From NCBI GenBank assembly GCA_016840855.1, contig JAEORO010000050.1, positions 1-39,982 on the forward strand: a DNA stretch of 39,982 bases, read 5' to 3'. The notes under the pieces were generated by a model. The model was not told where the DNA came from and did no database searches. It worked only from the letters and a program-made list of their open reading frames with translations. Position numbers and translations under genes: made by a program. Positions 8,389 through 16,388 of this stretch are shown here, piece after piece. The stretch's first letter is position 1. Every line of letters begins with the position of its first letter. Origin of the DNA: Candidatus Thorarchaeota archaeon (GTDB lineage: Archaea; Asgardarchaeota; Thorarchaeia; Thorarchaeales; Thorarchaeaceae).

Positions 8389-9243
8389 CTACAGGAAACG
8401 GATTCTATCTAACAAAATGAGCCATATATGAAACATTAGGATTAAATCTGAACTAGACTTCTCACTAAAATTCTTACCAATGAAAATCATAGCTTTTCCG
8501 CGAAGGTTCAATGGACGTCTTCTACCAACCTTTAGACTTATTTCTTCACCATTAGTATCGAATTGAATGCCGTGCTCATAAAATGCTCTGGGATGTTCAG
8601 AATAGAAATAATCCAATTCCTTCAAAGGTTTTGGATATAGTGTTGCTTGAAGTGAGGAAATTTTGACTTTAATTTGAATTATCTGGGATTCATATTTCGC
8701 AACTGTCTTCTTAGGACTTCCTAAATCAGGAACGATAATAGGTCTTACTTCCATACGTTTGTCTACTATCTTGCTTTCCAATAGACCTGCAAAATCACCT
8801 CCACTACCTGAAATTGTCAAAAAATCTCCTTCTATTTTGATGCTGAGCGGATTGTTTGAATCATCGAATCTTTTTATCCCTAAAGGATTCACCTTGCTTT
8901 CAGCATCAGATTCCCGACAAAACCAAGGAATTGTAACCATTGGAAGCATTCTATCAGGGTGCTCTTGCTTTCGAGACATTATCTTCCAAAGATCATCATT
9001 TATGATATAGAGAGATAATCCAACTGGATGGAACTCCTTTGATTTCTGTTCAATGAACTTCTTGATGCCTTCTTCATCTTGATTGAGTTGATCTGCGACA
9101 TTTGATAATTGTTCAACCAAGAGTGTCGTCTTTCCCTTTGTACCTAAATTATCCAACTGGTCAACTGTCAGTGTTATTGTGACACCATTATTATTACAGA
9201 AGTTTTCAATGGCTTCATTGTCAAATTCATACTTGGTTGACAT
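8389..9243 (-). CDS. Hypothetical soluble protein
   Basis: A 284-residue protein with no recognised domain and no clear membrane segment until a hydrophobic C-terminal stretch (about residues 268-284, LILMFHIWLILLDRI). The N-terminal third is charged and probably helical. The middle has alternating hydrophobic residues suggesting beta structure. ATG 9243 has no Shine-Dalgarno, so the message may be leaderless. It is divergent from the DUF362 gene at 9439 across a 195-nt region, and upstream of the membrane protein at 7550 on the same strand. The C-terminal hydrophobic tail could be a membrane anchor. Coding is supported by length and clean spacing only. Confidence 0.65.
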   Translation of the reverse strand: MSTKYEFDNEAIENFCNNNGVTITLTVDQLDNLGTKGKTTLLVEQLSNVADQLNQDEEGIKKFIEQKSKEFHPVGLSLYIINDDLWKIMSRKQEHPDRMLPMVTIPWFCRESDAESKVNPLGIKRFDDSNNPLSIKIEGDFLTISGSGGDFAGLLESKIVDKRMEVRPIIVPDLGSPKKTVAKYESQIIQIKVKISSLQATLYPKPLKELDYFYSEHPRAFYEHGIQFDTNGEEISLKVGRRRPLNLRGKAMIFIGKNFSEKSSSDLILMFHIWLILLDRIRFL

Positions 9244-9438
9244 GCGTCAACGCTGTTTCATACATGGAATAGCCTTTTCGGTTTCATAATGTTAAAGAGT
9301 ATATCAAGCAGTTTCTAAACACTCTACCAAGATTTCTTTGACTATAATTCAATCGATTTTGATAATTGTCTGATAAATTGTCGAATGCCTAACCGTTATT
9401 TAGTGGATTGTCCTCAGTTTTCAAAGGATTGATTAAAA

Positions 9439-10632
9439 ATGGCGTCGAAAGTCTATTTCAGTGATAGGCGGGCACGTACCGATTACAATATGTTAGACAA
9501 ATTAGAACATATTTTCAATGAACTTGGTCTTGACAAAGATATCAAGCCTGGAGAGAAGGTCATGGTAAAAACTCACTTTGGTCAGTGGGGAAATACTAAC
9601 TACCTACGTCCTGCCTATGCTAGGAAGATCGTTGATCTTGTCCGAGCGTCTGGAGGTGAGCCGTTTGTTGCAGAAACAACAGGTCTGGGATATGGTGCTG
9701 GGGGAGCCTATGGTGGTCGTACAACAGTGGTTGAATATCTTACAATGGCTGCGCTTCATGGATATACAGCTGCTTCGATGGGAGTTCCTCTAATAATGGC
9801 AGATGGATATTGGGGGACTGATGTAATTGAAATCCCAGTCAATGGTGAACATATTGAAAGCGTTGATGTTGCTACAGCGTTGTTTGACTGTGACAAAGTT
9901 ATTGTCTTAACCCATGCAAAAGGACACGGTCTAGGTGGAATTGGAGGTACAATTAAGAATCTTGGAATCGGACTTGTTGGTAAGAGAGGCAAATCTGCAA
10001 TGCACTTTATTGGAGATATCAAAATTAATCCTGATAAGTGTCTAGGCCCAGATTGTTCAAAATGCTTGAAGGTCTGTCCAACCAGATGTATATCAATGAA
10101 GGAAAAAGCAGTTGTCGATAGTTCAAAATGTATCGCATGTCATCATTGTGTAAATGTTTGTTCTCAAGTTAAAGCTAGAGCAGCAACTCAAACGTGGCGC
10201 CCAAATCATACCCAAGCTCCAATTTTTGTTGAAAATGCAGCAGGTGTTGTTAAATCGATTGGCGCAGACAAATTCTACTACATCAACTTAGCAATAGATA
10301 TTTCCGACATGTGCGACTGTTGGGACTTTGGAGCACCTTTACTTGTGCATGACATCGGGATTTTTGGATCCAGAGACCCATTAGCAATTGACGAAGCAAC
10401 ACTTCAAGCCATCAAGGATGCACCACCAAATCCTGATTCTTCTGTTGGTGATATTGAGTGTGGCACGTGCAAGTTTGCTATGGCACATTCATGTAAAGAT
10501 CCCGAAAGTGGTGAAATTCTTGAACTTGCTGAAATTCAACTATCTCATGCCACCAAGATGGGACTTGGATCTCGAGAGTATGAACTTATTACTCTGACAA
10601 AAGAACCACCCAAAAGGTCTGGTGAGAGTTAG
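9439..10632 (+). CDS. DUF362 protein with two [4Fe-4S] ferredoxin motifs
   Basis: A 397-residue DUF362-family iron-sulfur protein. The DUF362 part surrounds a dicluster ferredoxin module: CX4CX2CX3CP at residues 201-214 (C201, C206, C209, C213) and CX2CX2CX3C at 231-241. The N-terminal region contains KPGEKVMVKTHFG and a glycine-rich LGYGAGGAYGG segment; a KGHGLGGIGGTIKN segment lies before the clusters. DUF362 proteins are common in anaerobic archaea and bacteria and are thought to act in electron transfer, but the substrate is unknown. The gene overlaps the start region of the DinB-like gene that follows, so the two are probably an operon. Confidence 0.92.
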   Translation: MASKVYFSDRRARTDYNMLDKLEHIFNELGLDKDIKPGEKVMVKTHFGQWGNTNYLRPAYARKIVDLVRASGGEPFVAETTGLGYGAGGAYGGRTTVVEYLTMAALHGYTAASMGVPLIMADGYWGTDVIEIPVNGEHIESVDVATALFDCDKVIVLTHAKGHGLGGIGGTIKNLGIGLVGKRGKSAMHFIGDIKINPDKCLGPDCSKCLKVCPTRCISMKEKAVVDSSKCIACHHCVNVCSQVKARAATQTWRPNHTQAPIFVENAAGVVKSIGADKFYYINLAIDISDMCDCWDFGAPLLVHDIGIFGSRDPLAIDEATLQAIKDAPPNPDSSVGDIECGTCKFAMAHSCKDPESGEILELAEIQLSHATKMGLGSREYELITLTKEPPKRSGES

Positions 10633-10634
10633 GA

Positions 10635-11159
10635 GTGAGTAAATTGACGCCAAGCTGGTTCAGAGAAGCGGTGATTCAAGCACACAGGAATCAAAGAGCT
10701 CACCTTCAATTTGTTCTAAAGGATTTGACTGATGCTGAATTGGTCAAGGAGGTAACTACTGAGGAATATTCGAGATCAATTGCTGGGATTGTTATGCATA
10801 TTGGAACAGCTGAAACTTACTGGTTTCACAAAGCCAAGAATTCAATCGGCCCTCCTGTGATTGCAGATAATTTTGAGGAGGTCCTGGCTCGTATAGAGGC
10901 GAATACAAAAAATATAATCCAGATTGTCCAGAACTGCAGCGAAGATCAACTTCGAATAGTACCTCCGCGGGACGGTGGACCTTCGATTGCTTGGGCTGTC
11001 CTCAGAACATCACAGCATGGCATATACCATGCTGGCCAGATAGCTAAGATTCGACGTATGCTAGGTACTGCAGAGCTTCCTCCGGACTCTGAAAACTTTT
11101 GGGGAAACGCAATCGATTCAACTCTAGAGATTATTAAAGCTCTAATCGATGATTGCTAA
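10635..11159 (+). CDS. DinB/DUF664-like four-helix protein
   Basis: A 174-residue member of the DinB/YfiT-like superfamily of metal-binding four-helix bundles. The expected histidine triad is present: H55 (in VMHIGTAE) and H128/H132 (in QHGIYHAGQI). Members include thiol-dependent transferases and stress proteins of unknown function, so the reaction is not predictable here. GTG 10635 has GGTGAG 8 nt upstream. A TTG at 10644 with AGGAG at 10631-10635 is an equally good start and would shorten the protein by three residues. The start lies 2 nt after the DUF362 stop, which suggests co-translation. Confidence 0.85.
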   Translation: MSKLTPSWFREAVIQAHRNQRAHLQFVLKDLTDAELVKEVTTEEYSRSIAGIVMHIGTAETYWFHKAKNSIGPPVIADNFEEVLARIEANTKNIIQIVQNCSEDQLRIVPPRDGGPSIAWAVLRTSQHGIYHAGQIAKIRRMLGTAELPPDSENFWGNAIDSTLEIIKALIDDC

Positions 11160-11363
11160 TCACTTTCGTTCATTCCAAGCATACTTCGAACGCATTGAAA
11201 CTTCCCTTAGAGTCCTGATGGGAACTTATGAGAGTTCAATCCTGTTTGTATGCATATCATTTCAATAGACAACTATCCATTCTAATTAGCCTTTTATCTG
11301 AGGTTTACTAAAATAGAGATTTAGTAGATAGGATTAATTGTATCAAGTGGAGGTACTAATTTA
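11160..11363. other. Intergenic region with imperfect hairpin
   Basis: Noncoding stretch of 204 nt. It holds an imperfect inverted repeat at 11194-11240 (outer arms ATTGAA and TTCAAT, inner CTTCCC and GGGAAC) without a clear T-tract, perhaps a weak terminator. TTTACTAAAATAG at 11304-11316 is a plausible TATA region for the gene at 11364, and GGAGGT lies at 11349-11354. Confidence 0.35.
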
Positions 11364-12410
11364 TTGCCCCTATTTGAAGAAGCAGGATTCACACGCGATA
11401 TTTTCCTCATTCTTAGTAGTGGCATAGCTTTTTACTCGATTCTCTTCTGTGTAATCTTTTTTGGTCATTGGTTTAAAGACAAGTACAGGAAAAAACTTGA
11501 CCTTCGATTGGCTTGGTCCGTATTCTTTTTGGGGCTATCAATAAATTCTATTTCTTTCATCATTTCTGATTTCTGGTTGATAACTGACCCATTCAATACA
11601 ACTTTCGTATCTCTAGGATATATCGCATTGATGTTTGCCATAACTGGTTTCTTTGCTGCAATAGAGATGATACTGCCATATAAGACTCGTCACGCACTGA
11701 CATTAATTGGTATTATTTCCACCTTCATGCCCCTTGTAATTCCAAGATTTCTATTTGAGCCGCTCGCTTTGTTTGAGTCAATCCTTGCGTTGATTGGAAT
11801 TGCACTATTCTTGAGATATACATGGAGGAGTACAGCTGGAGCTGTGCAGAAAAATGTCAGGTGGGTAGTAGGAGGATTTGTTATAGGATGGCTTGGATTC
11901 ATCGGAAGGTCTGATACAGGTTATCTTCTGGGAGTTCACATCTATACACTGGGTCTCATCTTTCTAACATTCGGTATACTGATTTTTGGGTATGTCCTTT
12001 CCACATCCCCTGCACTAGATGAGTTAGACTGGCAGCAGCAGATACTAGAATTATATGTTATACAAGCTGGCGGTTTACTCATGTGTCATCATCAGTTTGT
12101 AGAAAATCCAAATATAGATCAAGCTTTGACTGCTGCAGGTATTGCTGGTGTTCAATCGTTATTTCAAGAAATCACTAGAAGCGATACAGGACTGAACATC
12201 GTGTCCATTGGAGATTATGACATTCTATTTGCCCATGGAGCTTCATTTACTTGTGTTTTGATTGCAAAGAAACCTTACAAGATCCTACTTGAAAAAGTAC
12301 AGGAGTTTACAGACAAATTCCAATATGAGTTTGGGACAGTTCTGAAGCAATTTGAAGGTAGTTTACAAGAATTCCATTCAGCAGATGAACTAATTGAATT
12401 AATCTTTTGA
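11364..12410 (+). CDS. Seven-TM protein with C-terminal soluble domain, possibly longin-like
   Basis: A 348-residue protein. TTG 11364 is chosen because GGAGGT at 11349-11354 lies 9 nt upstream and no nearer ATG exists. Seven hydrophobic helices are seen at about 14-36, 48-70, 80-103, 109-127, 134-152, 166-181 and 190-213. Residues 222-348 form a soluble domain that begins with a beta-like stretch (ILELYVIQAGGLLMCHHQF). It then has an amphipathic helix (DQALTAAGIAGVQSLFQEI), further short strands and a long C-terminal helix. This strand-helix order resembles the longin/roadblock-like domains common in Asgard archaea. That is pattern recognition, not a demonstrated homology. It could be a sensor or a membrane adaptor for small GTPases; the role is unknown. 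Confidence 0.75.
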   Translation: MPLFEEAGFTRDIFLILSSGIAFYSILFCVIFFGHWFKDKYRKKLDLRLAWSVFFLGLSINSISFIISDFWLITDPFNTTFVSLGYIALMFAITGFFAAIEMILPYKTRHALTLIGIISTFMPLVIPRFLFEPLALFESILALIGIALFLRYTWRSTAGAVQKNVRWVVGGFVIGWLGFIGRSDTGYLLGVHIYTLGLIFLTFGILIFGYVLSTSPALDELDWQQQILELYVIQAGGLLMCHHQFVENPNIDQALTAAGIAGVQSLFQEITRSDTGLNIVSIGDYDILFAHGASFTCVLIAKKPYKILLEKVQEFTDKFQYEFGTVLKQFEGSLQEFHSADELIELIF

Positions 12411-12435
12411 CAACAACTGGTTTATTTCACATCAA

Positions 12436-12711
12436 TTACCACTGAGACCCCTTGTCTGCACTACTCCAACTATAATAGGCTGAATAGCAACCAATTCCTA
12501 CACATATCAATCCAATTAGTGCAAAAAACCCACCAAAATACCCCATCAATCCTGCTGGTATTAGAAAAGCAATCCCCAATGTGCAAGTACAAAATGCAAC
12601 GCAACCTGATCCTCCAATCTTGAATATAGTACCGAGGTTCTCGTCTCTTATTCCAGATTGAGGTGGTGGATAAGGTCTATCAGGTGGAGGGTCTTCAAAT
12701 GATGCTGGCAT
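12436..12711 (-). CDS. Small proline-rich two-TM protein (hypothetical)
   Basis: A 91-residue protein. ATG 12711 is chosen because GGGAGG lies 7 nt upstream; the open frame extends nine codons further without such a site. The N-terminus is proline-rich (DPPPDRPYPPPQSG, about residues 7-20). Two hydrophobic helices follow, with several cysteines in the first (CVAFCTCTLG) and a tight glycine-rich hairpin between them. The tail is short and polar. The gene converges on the seven-TM gene with a 25-nt gap. Archaeal and bacterial proteins with this layout (Pro-rich head plus two small helices) are widespread, but none has a role I can assign. Confidence 0.7.
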   Translation of the reverse strand: MPASFEDPPPDRPYPPPQSGIRDENLGTIFKIGGSGCVAFCTCTLGIAFLIPAGLMGYFGGFFALIGLICVGIGCYSAYYSWSSADKGSQW

Positions 12712-12857
12712 TATTTTCCTCCCTCTGCTTTGATTCACCGTCTTGAAACCTTTTCTCTTTTTCCCAACTTGATTTTGCTGTTTGTGGTCTAAATATCACA
12801 TTAGTCTGCTATCATTGATCAGCATGTGCAGGTCTGAACATTGTCAATGCATACAGT

Positions 12858-13985
12858 TTACCATTCTGGAAGTTCCTCGTATCGATGACAGAGAATCCAG
12901 TAATCTGGTTCAATTTCACGGTATTCTGGAATCCTTTCCCGGCATATGTCTTGAGCATACTCACATCGTTCACTAAATGGGCATCCTACATGCTGTTCAG
13001 CTAGGTCGGGCGGATTTCCAGGAATTCCTCTAATCCTTAGACCTTTTTCCTTTATTTTCCGAATGAGCTCCATTGAAGGATTGCTCATGATGAATGCACG
13101 TGTGAAAGGATGACCCGGAGAATTCAGAACTCTTATCGTGTCACCGAATTCCACAATATGACCTGCTGTCATTACACCTACTTTATCACAAGTTTTCGCA
13201 ATTGTGCCTTGATTATTGCTGATGAGTAGCATCGAGATATTCAATTCATTACGGACAATTTGAATCGCATCAAGTACTCGATTTTGAACACCAACATCCA
13301 TAGCTGTTGTCGGTTCGTCGGCAATCATTAATGCAGGAAGAGAAACAAGCGCCATTGCAATGAGTACGCGTTGATCCTCACCAACACTGAATTGTGAAGG
13401 CTTCATGTCTTTTCGGATATCGACATCTCCAAGCTCTACCAAGTCAAGTGTTTGCAATACTCTCTTCATGACCTGCCAATCTTTGAGCTCATTATCTTCA
13501 TCATGTACCCAAAGAACCTCAGATGTTTGCTCTTCGATATTCGAATATGGATTCAGGGATTTTGTTGTCCCTTGTGGGACATAAGTGATCTCGTCCCCCA
13601 AAAGTCGTCTGTATTCATTTTCATCAAGCGTCACAAGGTCCTTTCCTTTAAACCAGATGTGCCCCTCTATGCCAGGCAGTTCTTCCCCAAAAACATCAGA
13701 CGTAAGTCCCTTTTTTCGTGCCTCATCTTTAAGTGTCCACAATCTCTTGTTTTCTTCATTTGCAGCTGTGGAGGCATAATATCTTGATAGATGTTCGAAC
13801 ATTCCCAGAATTGCTAAAGCAACACTGGTCTTTCCAGCTCCTGATTCGCCAAACAATCCGACAGACTCACCTTTTCTAATCTCAAAGCTGACATTATTCA
13901 CAGCTTTAACGAGTCCTTTCTTTGAGGTATAGTACGCTCTCAGGTTCTCGACCTTGAGTGTAATTTCATCACTTGTGACAACCAT
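12858..13985 (-). CDS. OppD-like ABC ATPase with degenerate signature and switch motifs, no adjacent permease
   Basis: A 375-residue protein clearly related to peptide-transporter ATPases: Walker A GESGAGKT (46-53), Q-loop glutamine (YVPQ, Q138), Walker B LMIADEP with E224, and a C-terminal oligopeptide-transporter domain (GCPFSERCEYAQDIC, final CH). Two motifs are altered. The signature reads FSVGEDQR (199-206) where LSGGxxQR is expected. The switch histidine is replaced by asparagine (N257, LLISNN). An insertion of about 45 residues (about 62-107) separates Walker A from the Q-loop. No permease or binding protein flanks it; its upstream neighbour is an acyltransferase 31 nt away. It may be a regulatory or heterodimeric partner, or be losing function. 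Confidence 0.92.
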   Translation of the reverse strand: MVVTSDEITLKVENLRAYYTSKKGLVKAVNNVSFEIRKGESVGLFGESGAGKTSVALAILGMFEHLSRYYASTAANEENKRLWTLKDEARKKGLTSDVFGEELPGIEGHIWFKGKDLVTLDENEYRRLLGDEITYVPQGTTKSLNPYSNIEEQTSEVLWVHDEDNELKDWQVMKRVLQTLDLVELGDVDIRKDMKPSQFSVGEDQRVLIAMALVSLPALMIADEPTTAMDVGVQNRVLDAIQIVRNELNISMLLISNNQGTIAKTCDKVGVMTAGHIVEFGDTIRVLNSPGHPFTRAFIMSNPSMELIRKIKEKGLRIRGIPGNPPDLAEQHVGCPFSERCEYAQDICRERIPEYREIEPDYWILCHRYEELPEW

Positions 13986-14016
13986 AACCTAAACATCCTT
14001 TCAAGACTGAAATATC

Positions 14017-15198
14017 CTATGGCTGAAGCATTTCATCCTTCAATACTATTCTACTTCTGTAAAGCATTCTACTTTCGACCTCGTACCATATCAATCCTCC
14101 AGCGAACGAAATTGAAAGATTCAGAAGATAGAACGGAATATAGAACAACAGAGAAGGCCAGCCAAGTATTGCTGCAAAATCCGGTATCTCGTGATTGACT
14201 ACTGCTGGTTGTGAAATACTCCAATAAACAATGGACATCCAAAATATTTGGAATAGCAGAATGTGATATGATGACTTCCCCACTCGTTCTATGAATTTCT
14301 GAACTGCACCAGATGCAGTCTGCGGAATCAACATAAAGGCAACTAGAAAGAAGTATGCTGCATATCCATAGAAGAAAAGTGTGTAATCTCCTTTAATGAA
14401 ATTTTGAATCAGACTCATTGTCTGTCCAATAACACCAGAATCCGAACTTAGAAATTGTGTGGAATAATCCAACATTAAGAATACACTGAATGCAAGATAT
14501 GGGTAAACAAACCAATTATGTCTATTTCTAATATCATGATTCTTTGAAAACCATAATCCAAGTCCTACAGCTGGCAAGAAGAATAGAATGTTTACTCGAA
14601 TCGCACTAATGATGAACCAATCATAAATGGATGAAGCGGCAGGATAAAGAAACCAAAGAATGAACTGCATTAAGAGTTCGCTCAGAAAGCATAGACCGAT
14701 AGTCATCAATGGTTTCCTGTCAAATAACCAGTAAATGAAAGGAAAAACAAGAATCGAACCGAATAATAGAGGGATAAACCAGTTACCCGGTCCCCAGAAT
14801 GGAAGGTATCCAAGAAGTAGGTATATACTTGTATCAAGGTGTCCTAGTACAATACCGAGAATGATTGACGTCAGGTATAGAATGATGAACGGAAGGACGT
14901 ATCTCTTTGTTTTGCGTATGAAATATTTAATAGAATAGAGTTCTCGCAGGCTCTTGGCATTTCGATACTTGAACGAAGTTCCCATATTAAAGCCCATAAC
15001 AATTAGAAAAAAAGGGATTGAAAGCCGTTCCCAAAAGACACTTCCGATTGCTCCTTTTATTTCCCACGTCAAGCTATGATCCATCACAACAAACGCGATT
15101 GCTATCGCTTTCAAAACATCAAGTTGGAAATAGTATGGTCTCCTTTCTGATTTTTCCTTAAATTGAATCTCAAAAATATCGCTTTCTCCCTCTATCAA
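14017..15198 (-). CDS. Acyltransferase-3 family membrane protein
   Basis: A polytopic protein of about 393 residues with roughly ten hydrophobic helices. The N-terminal block (FQLDVLKAIAIAFVVMDHS) matches the acyltransferase-3 pattern, with the candidate catalytic histidine H41 at the end of helix 1. Members transfer acyl groups to extracytoplasmic sugars or other surface molecules. The start is a TTG at 15198 without a Shine-Dalgarno. The first internal ATG lies inside helix 1, so the TTG or another nonstandard start is needed. The stop is 31 nt before the orphan ATPase on the same strand, so the two are probably co-transcribed. Acceptor unknown. Confidence 0.82.
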   Translation of the reverse strand: MIEGESDIFEIQFKEKSERRPYYFQLDVLKAIAIAFVVMDHSLTWEIKGAIGSVFWERLSIPFFLIVMGFNMGTSFKYRNAKSLRELYSIKYFIRKTKRYVLPFIILYLTSIILGIVLGHLDTSIYLLLGYLPFWGPGNWFIPLLFGSILVFPFIYWLFDRKPLMTIGLCFLSELLMQFILWFLYPAASSIYDWFIISAIRVNILFFLPAVGLGLWFSKNHDIRNRHNWFVYPYLAFSVFLMLDYSTQFLSSDSGVIGQTMSLIQNFIKGDYTLFFYGYAAYFFLVAFMLIPQTASGAVQKFIERVGKSSYHILLFQIFWMSIVYWSISQPAVVNHEIPDFAAILGWPSLLFYIPFYLLNLSISFAGGLIWYEVESRMLYRSRIVLKDEMLQP

Positions 15199-15364
15199 GG
15201 TTATTCAGTGGTGCAATTACTTGCATCTACAAATACCATCCGGCTCGCGCATGAGGAGTTTCATATCAATAATAACTCGTTAAAAATCGTCATACCATTC
15301 GCAACCATGAAGTAATACATCATTTAACTTGCTAAAGCCAAAGGTGTTGATTTAAACCTTAAAC

Positions 15365-15374
15365 TTGATATAAA
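15365..15374 (+). promoter_or_regulatory. TATA-like box for leaderless Ntn-hydrolase gene
   Basis: TTGATATAAA is centred about 25 bp before ATG 15395. No Shine-Dalgarno precedes that ATG, so transcription probably begins at or next to the start codon. Confidence 0.5.
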
Positions 15375-15394
15375 GAACTGAACTACTCCTCTTC

Positions 15395-16237
15395 ATGTCT
15401 GATGGATGCACTGCAGGAGCGAAAATCATTGGAGACCGCTATTATCTTCTTAAAAATCGCGATTTGATTTGGGGTGGATTTAGAGATTCAGTTGTCGTTG
15501 ACAAAGAAGTCTTTTTCGTAGCTGGTGTGAATGTTAGTGACGGTAACCCGTGTGGAGCATCTTTTGGATTTAACAGATATGGGCTTTCAGGCTGCAATAC
15601 GACTGTGCTTGTGACTTCCCACAAGCCATACGACATTCTACTTGAGAGAATCCTCCGTGAAACCAAGACGATTGATGAAGCATTTGGACTAGTTCGTGAT
15701 GATCTCAAAAGTGGTAATTTGTATCAATGGTGCAACTTCATACTTGCATCACCTAACAGAGTTGGCGTAATAGAAATTGGTGATGGTGAAGCAGTTCTTG
15801 AAACGGACTTAAGAATGATTACAAGAACTAATCACCACCTCATCTTACCGACTGCAGATATCCTTCGTAACGCATCAGCATCCGAACGTGAAGCAGGTGG
15901 TCCACTTATCTCTAGCCAAAGTAGACGACAAGAAGCTGCAAAGCTCTTAGCAGAAGCATCTTCGTTTATGGATATGACACAAATCCTTAGTACTCATAGC
16001 AAAGGTCGTGGATTTGATTCAATTTGTAGACACTGTTCGCCAACACCTCGTTCTAATCCGTATTTGGGTGAAACAGTGTATAGCTATGTTGCAGAGATTT
16101 CTAGTATAGATTCAGAATCTTTCGAATTCAGAATTAAGGTGGCTGCAGGTAATCCTTGCACAAACACATATGATGAGTTCTTAATCGACTTTAATTCTCC
16201 TGAGAGCAAGTATAACATATTGAAGAGCTTCCCATAA
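15395..16237 (+). CDS. Ntn hydrolase, peptidase C45 / choloylglycine hydrolase-like
   Basis: A 280-residue protein with the layout of N-terminal nucleophile amidases that hydrolyse or transfer acyl groups on linear amides. Cysteine 5 (MSDGCT) is the predicted nucleophile, exposed after removal of a four-residue leader. KNRDL at 20-24 matches the conserved Asn/Arg-Asp motif behind the nucleophile, and FGFNRYGLSGCNTT (about residues 58-71) matches the family G-N-GL block. Bile-salt hydrolases, penicillin V acylase, carcinine hydrolase and isopenicillin acyltransferase share this fold; the actual substrate cannot be read. The start is leaderless. The aldolase gene follows after 151 nt. Confidence 0.82.
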   Translation: MSDGCTAGAKIIGDRYYLLKNRDLIWGGFRDSVVVDKEVFFVAGVNVSDGNPCGASFGFNRYGLSGCNTTVLVTSHKPYDILLERILRETKTIDEAFGLVRDDLKSGNLYQWCNFILASPNRVGVIEIGDGEAVLETDLRMITRTNHHLILPTADILRNASASEREAGGPLISSQSRRQEAAKLLAEASSFMDMTQILSTHSKGRGFDSICRHCSPTPRSNPYLGETVYSYVAEISSIDSESFEFRIKVAAGNPCTNTYDEFLIDFNSPESKYNILKSFP

Positions 16238-16388
16238 GATACAATTGTTAGCATTAAGTGTTGCATAATCTCCTTTATACAAAATCTCTGGGAAGTTTTG
16301 GAAAGAGCAAATCACTTCAGATTCATTGAATGGTCCAATCGAGTTATATCTCAGTCGCTTACTTATAATACTAAGCTGAGGTGTTTGA

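Noticed and set aside
11194..11240. Possible structured RNA downstream of the DinB-like gene
   Set aside because: The inverted repeat is imperfect and has no T-tract or known RNA motif; kept only as a note in the intergenic entry.
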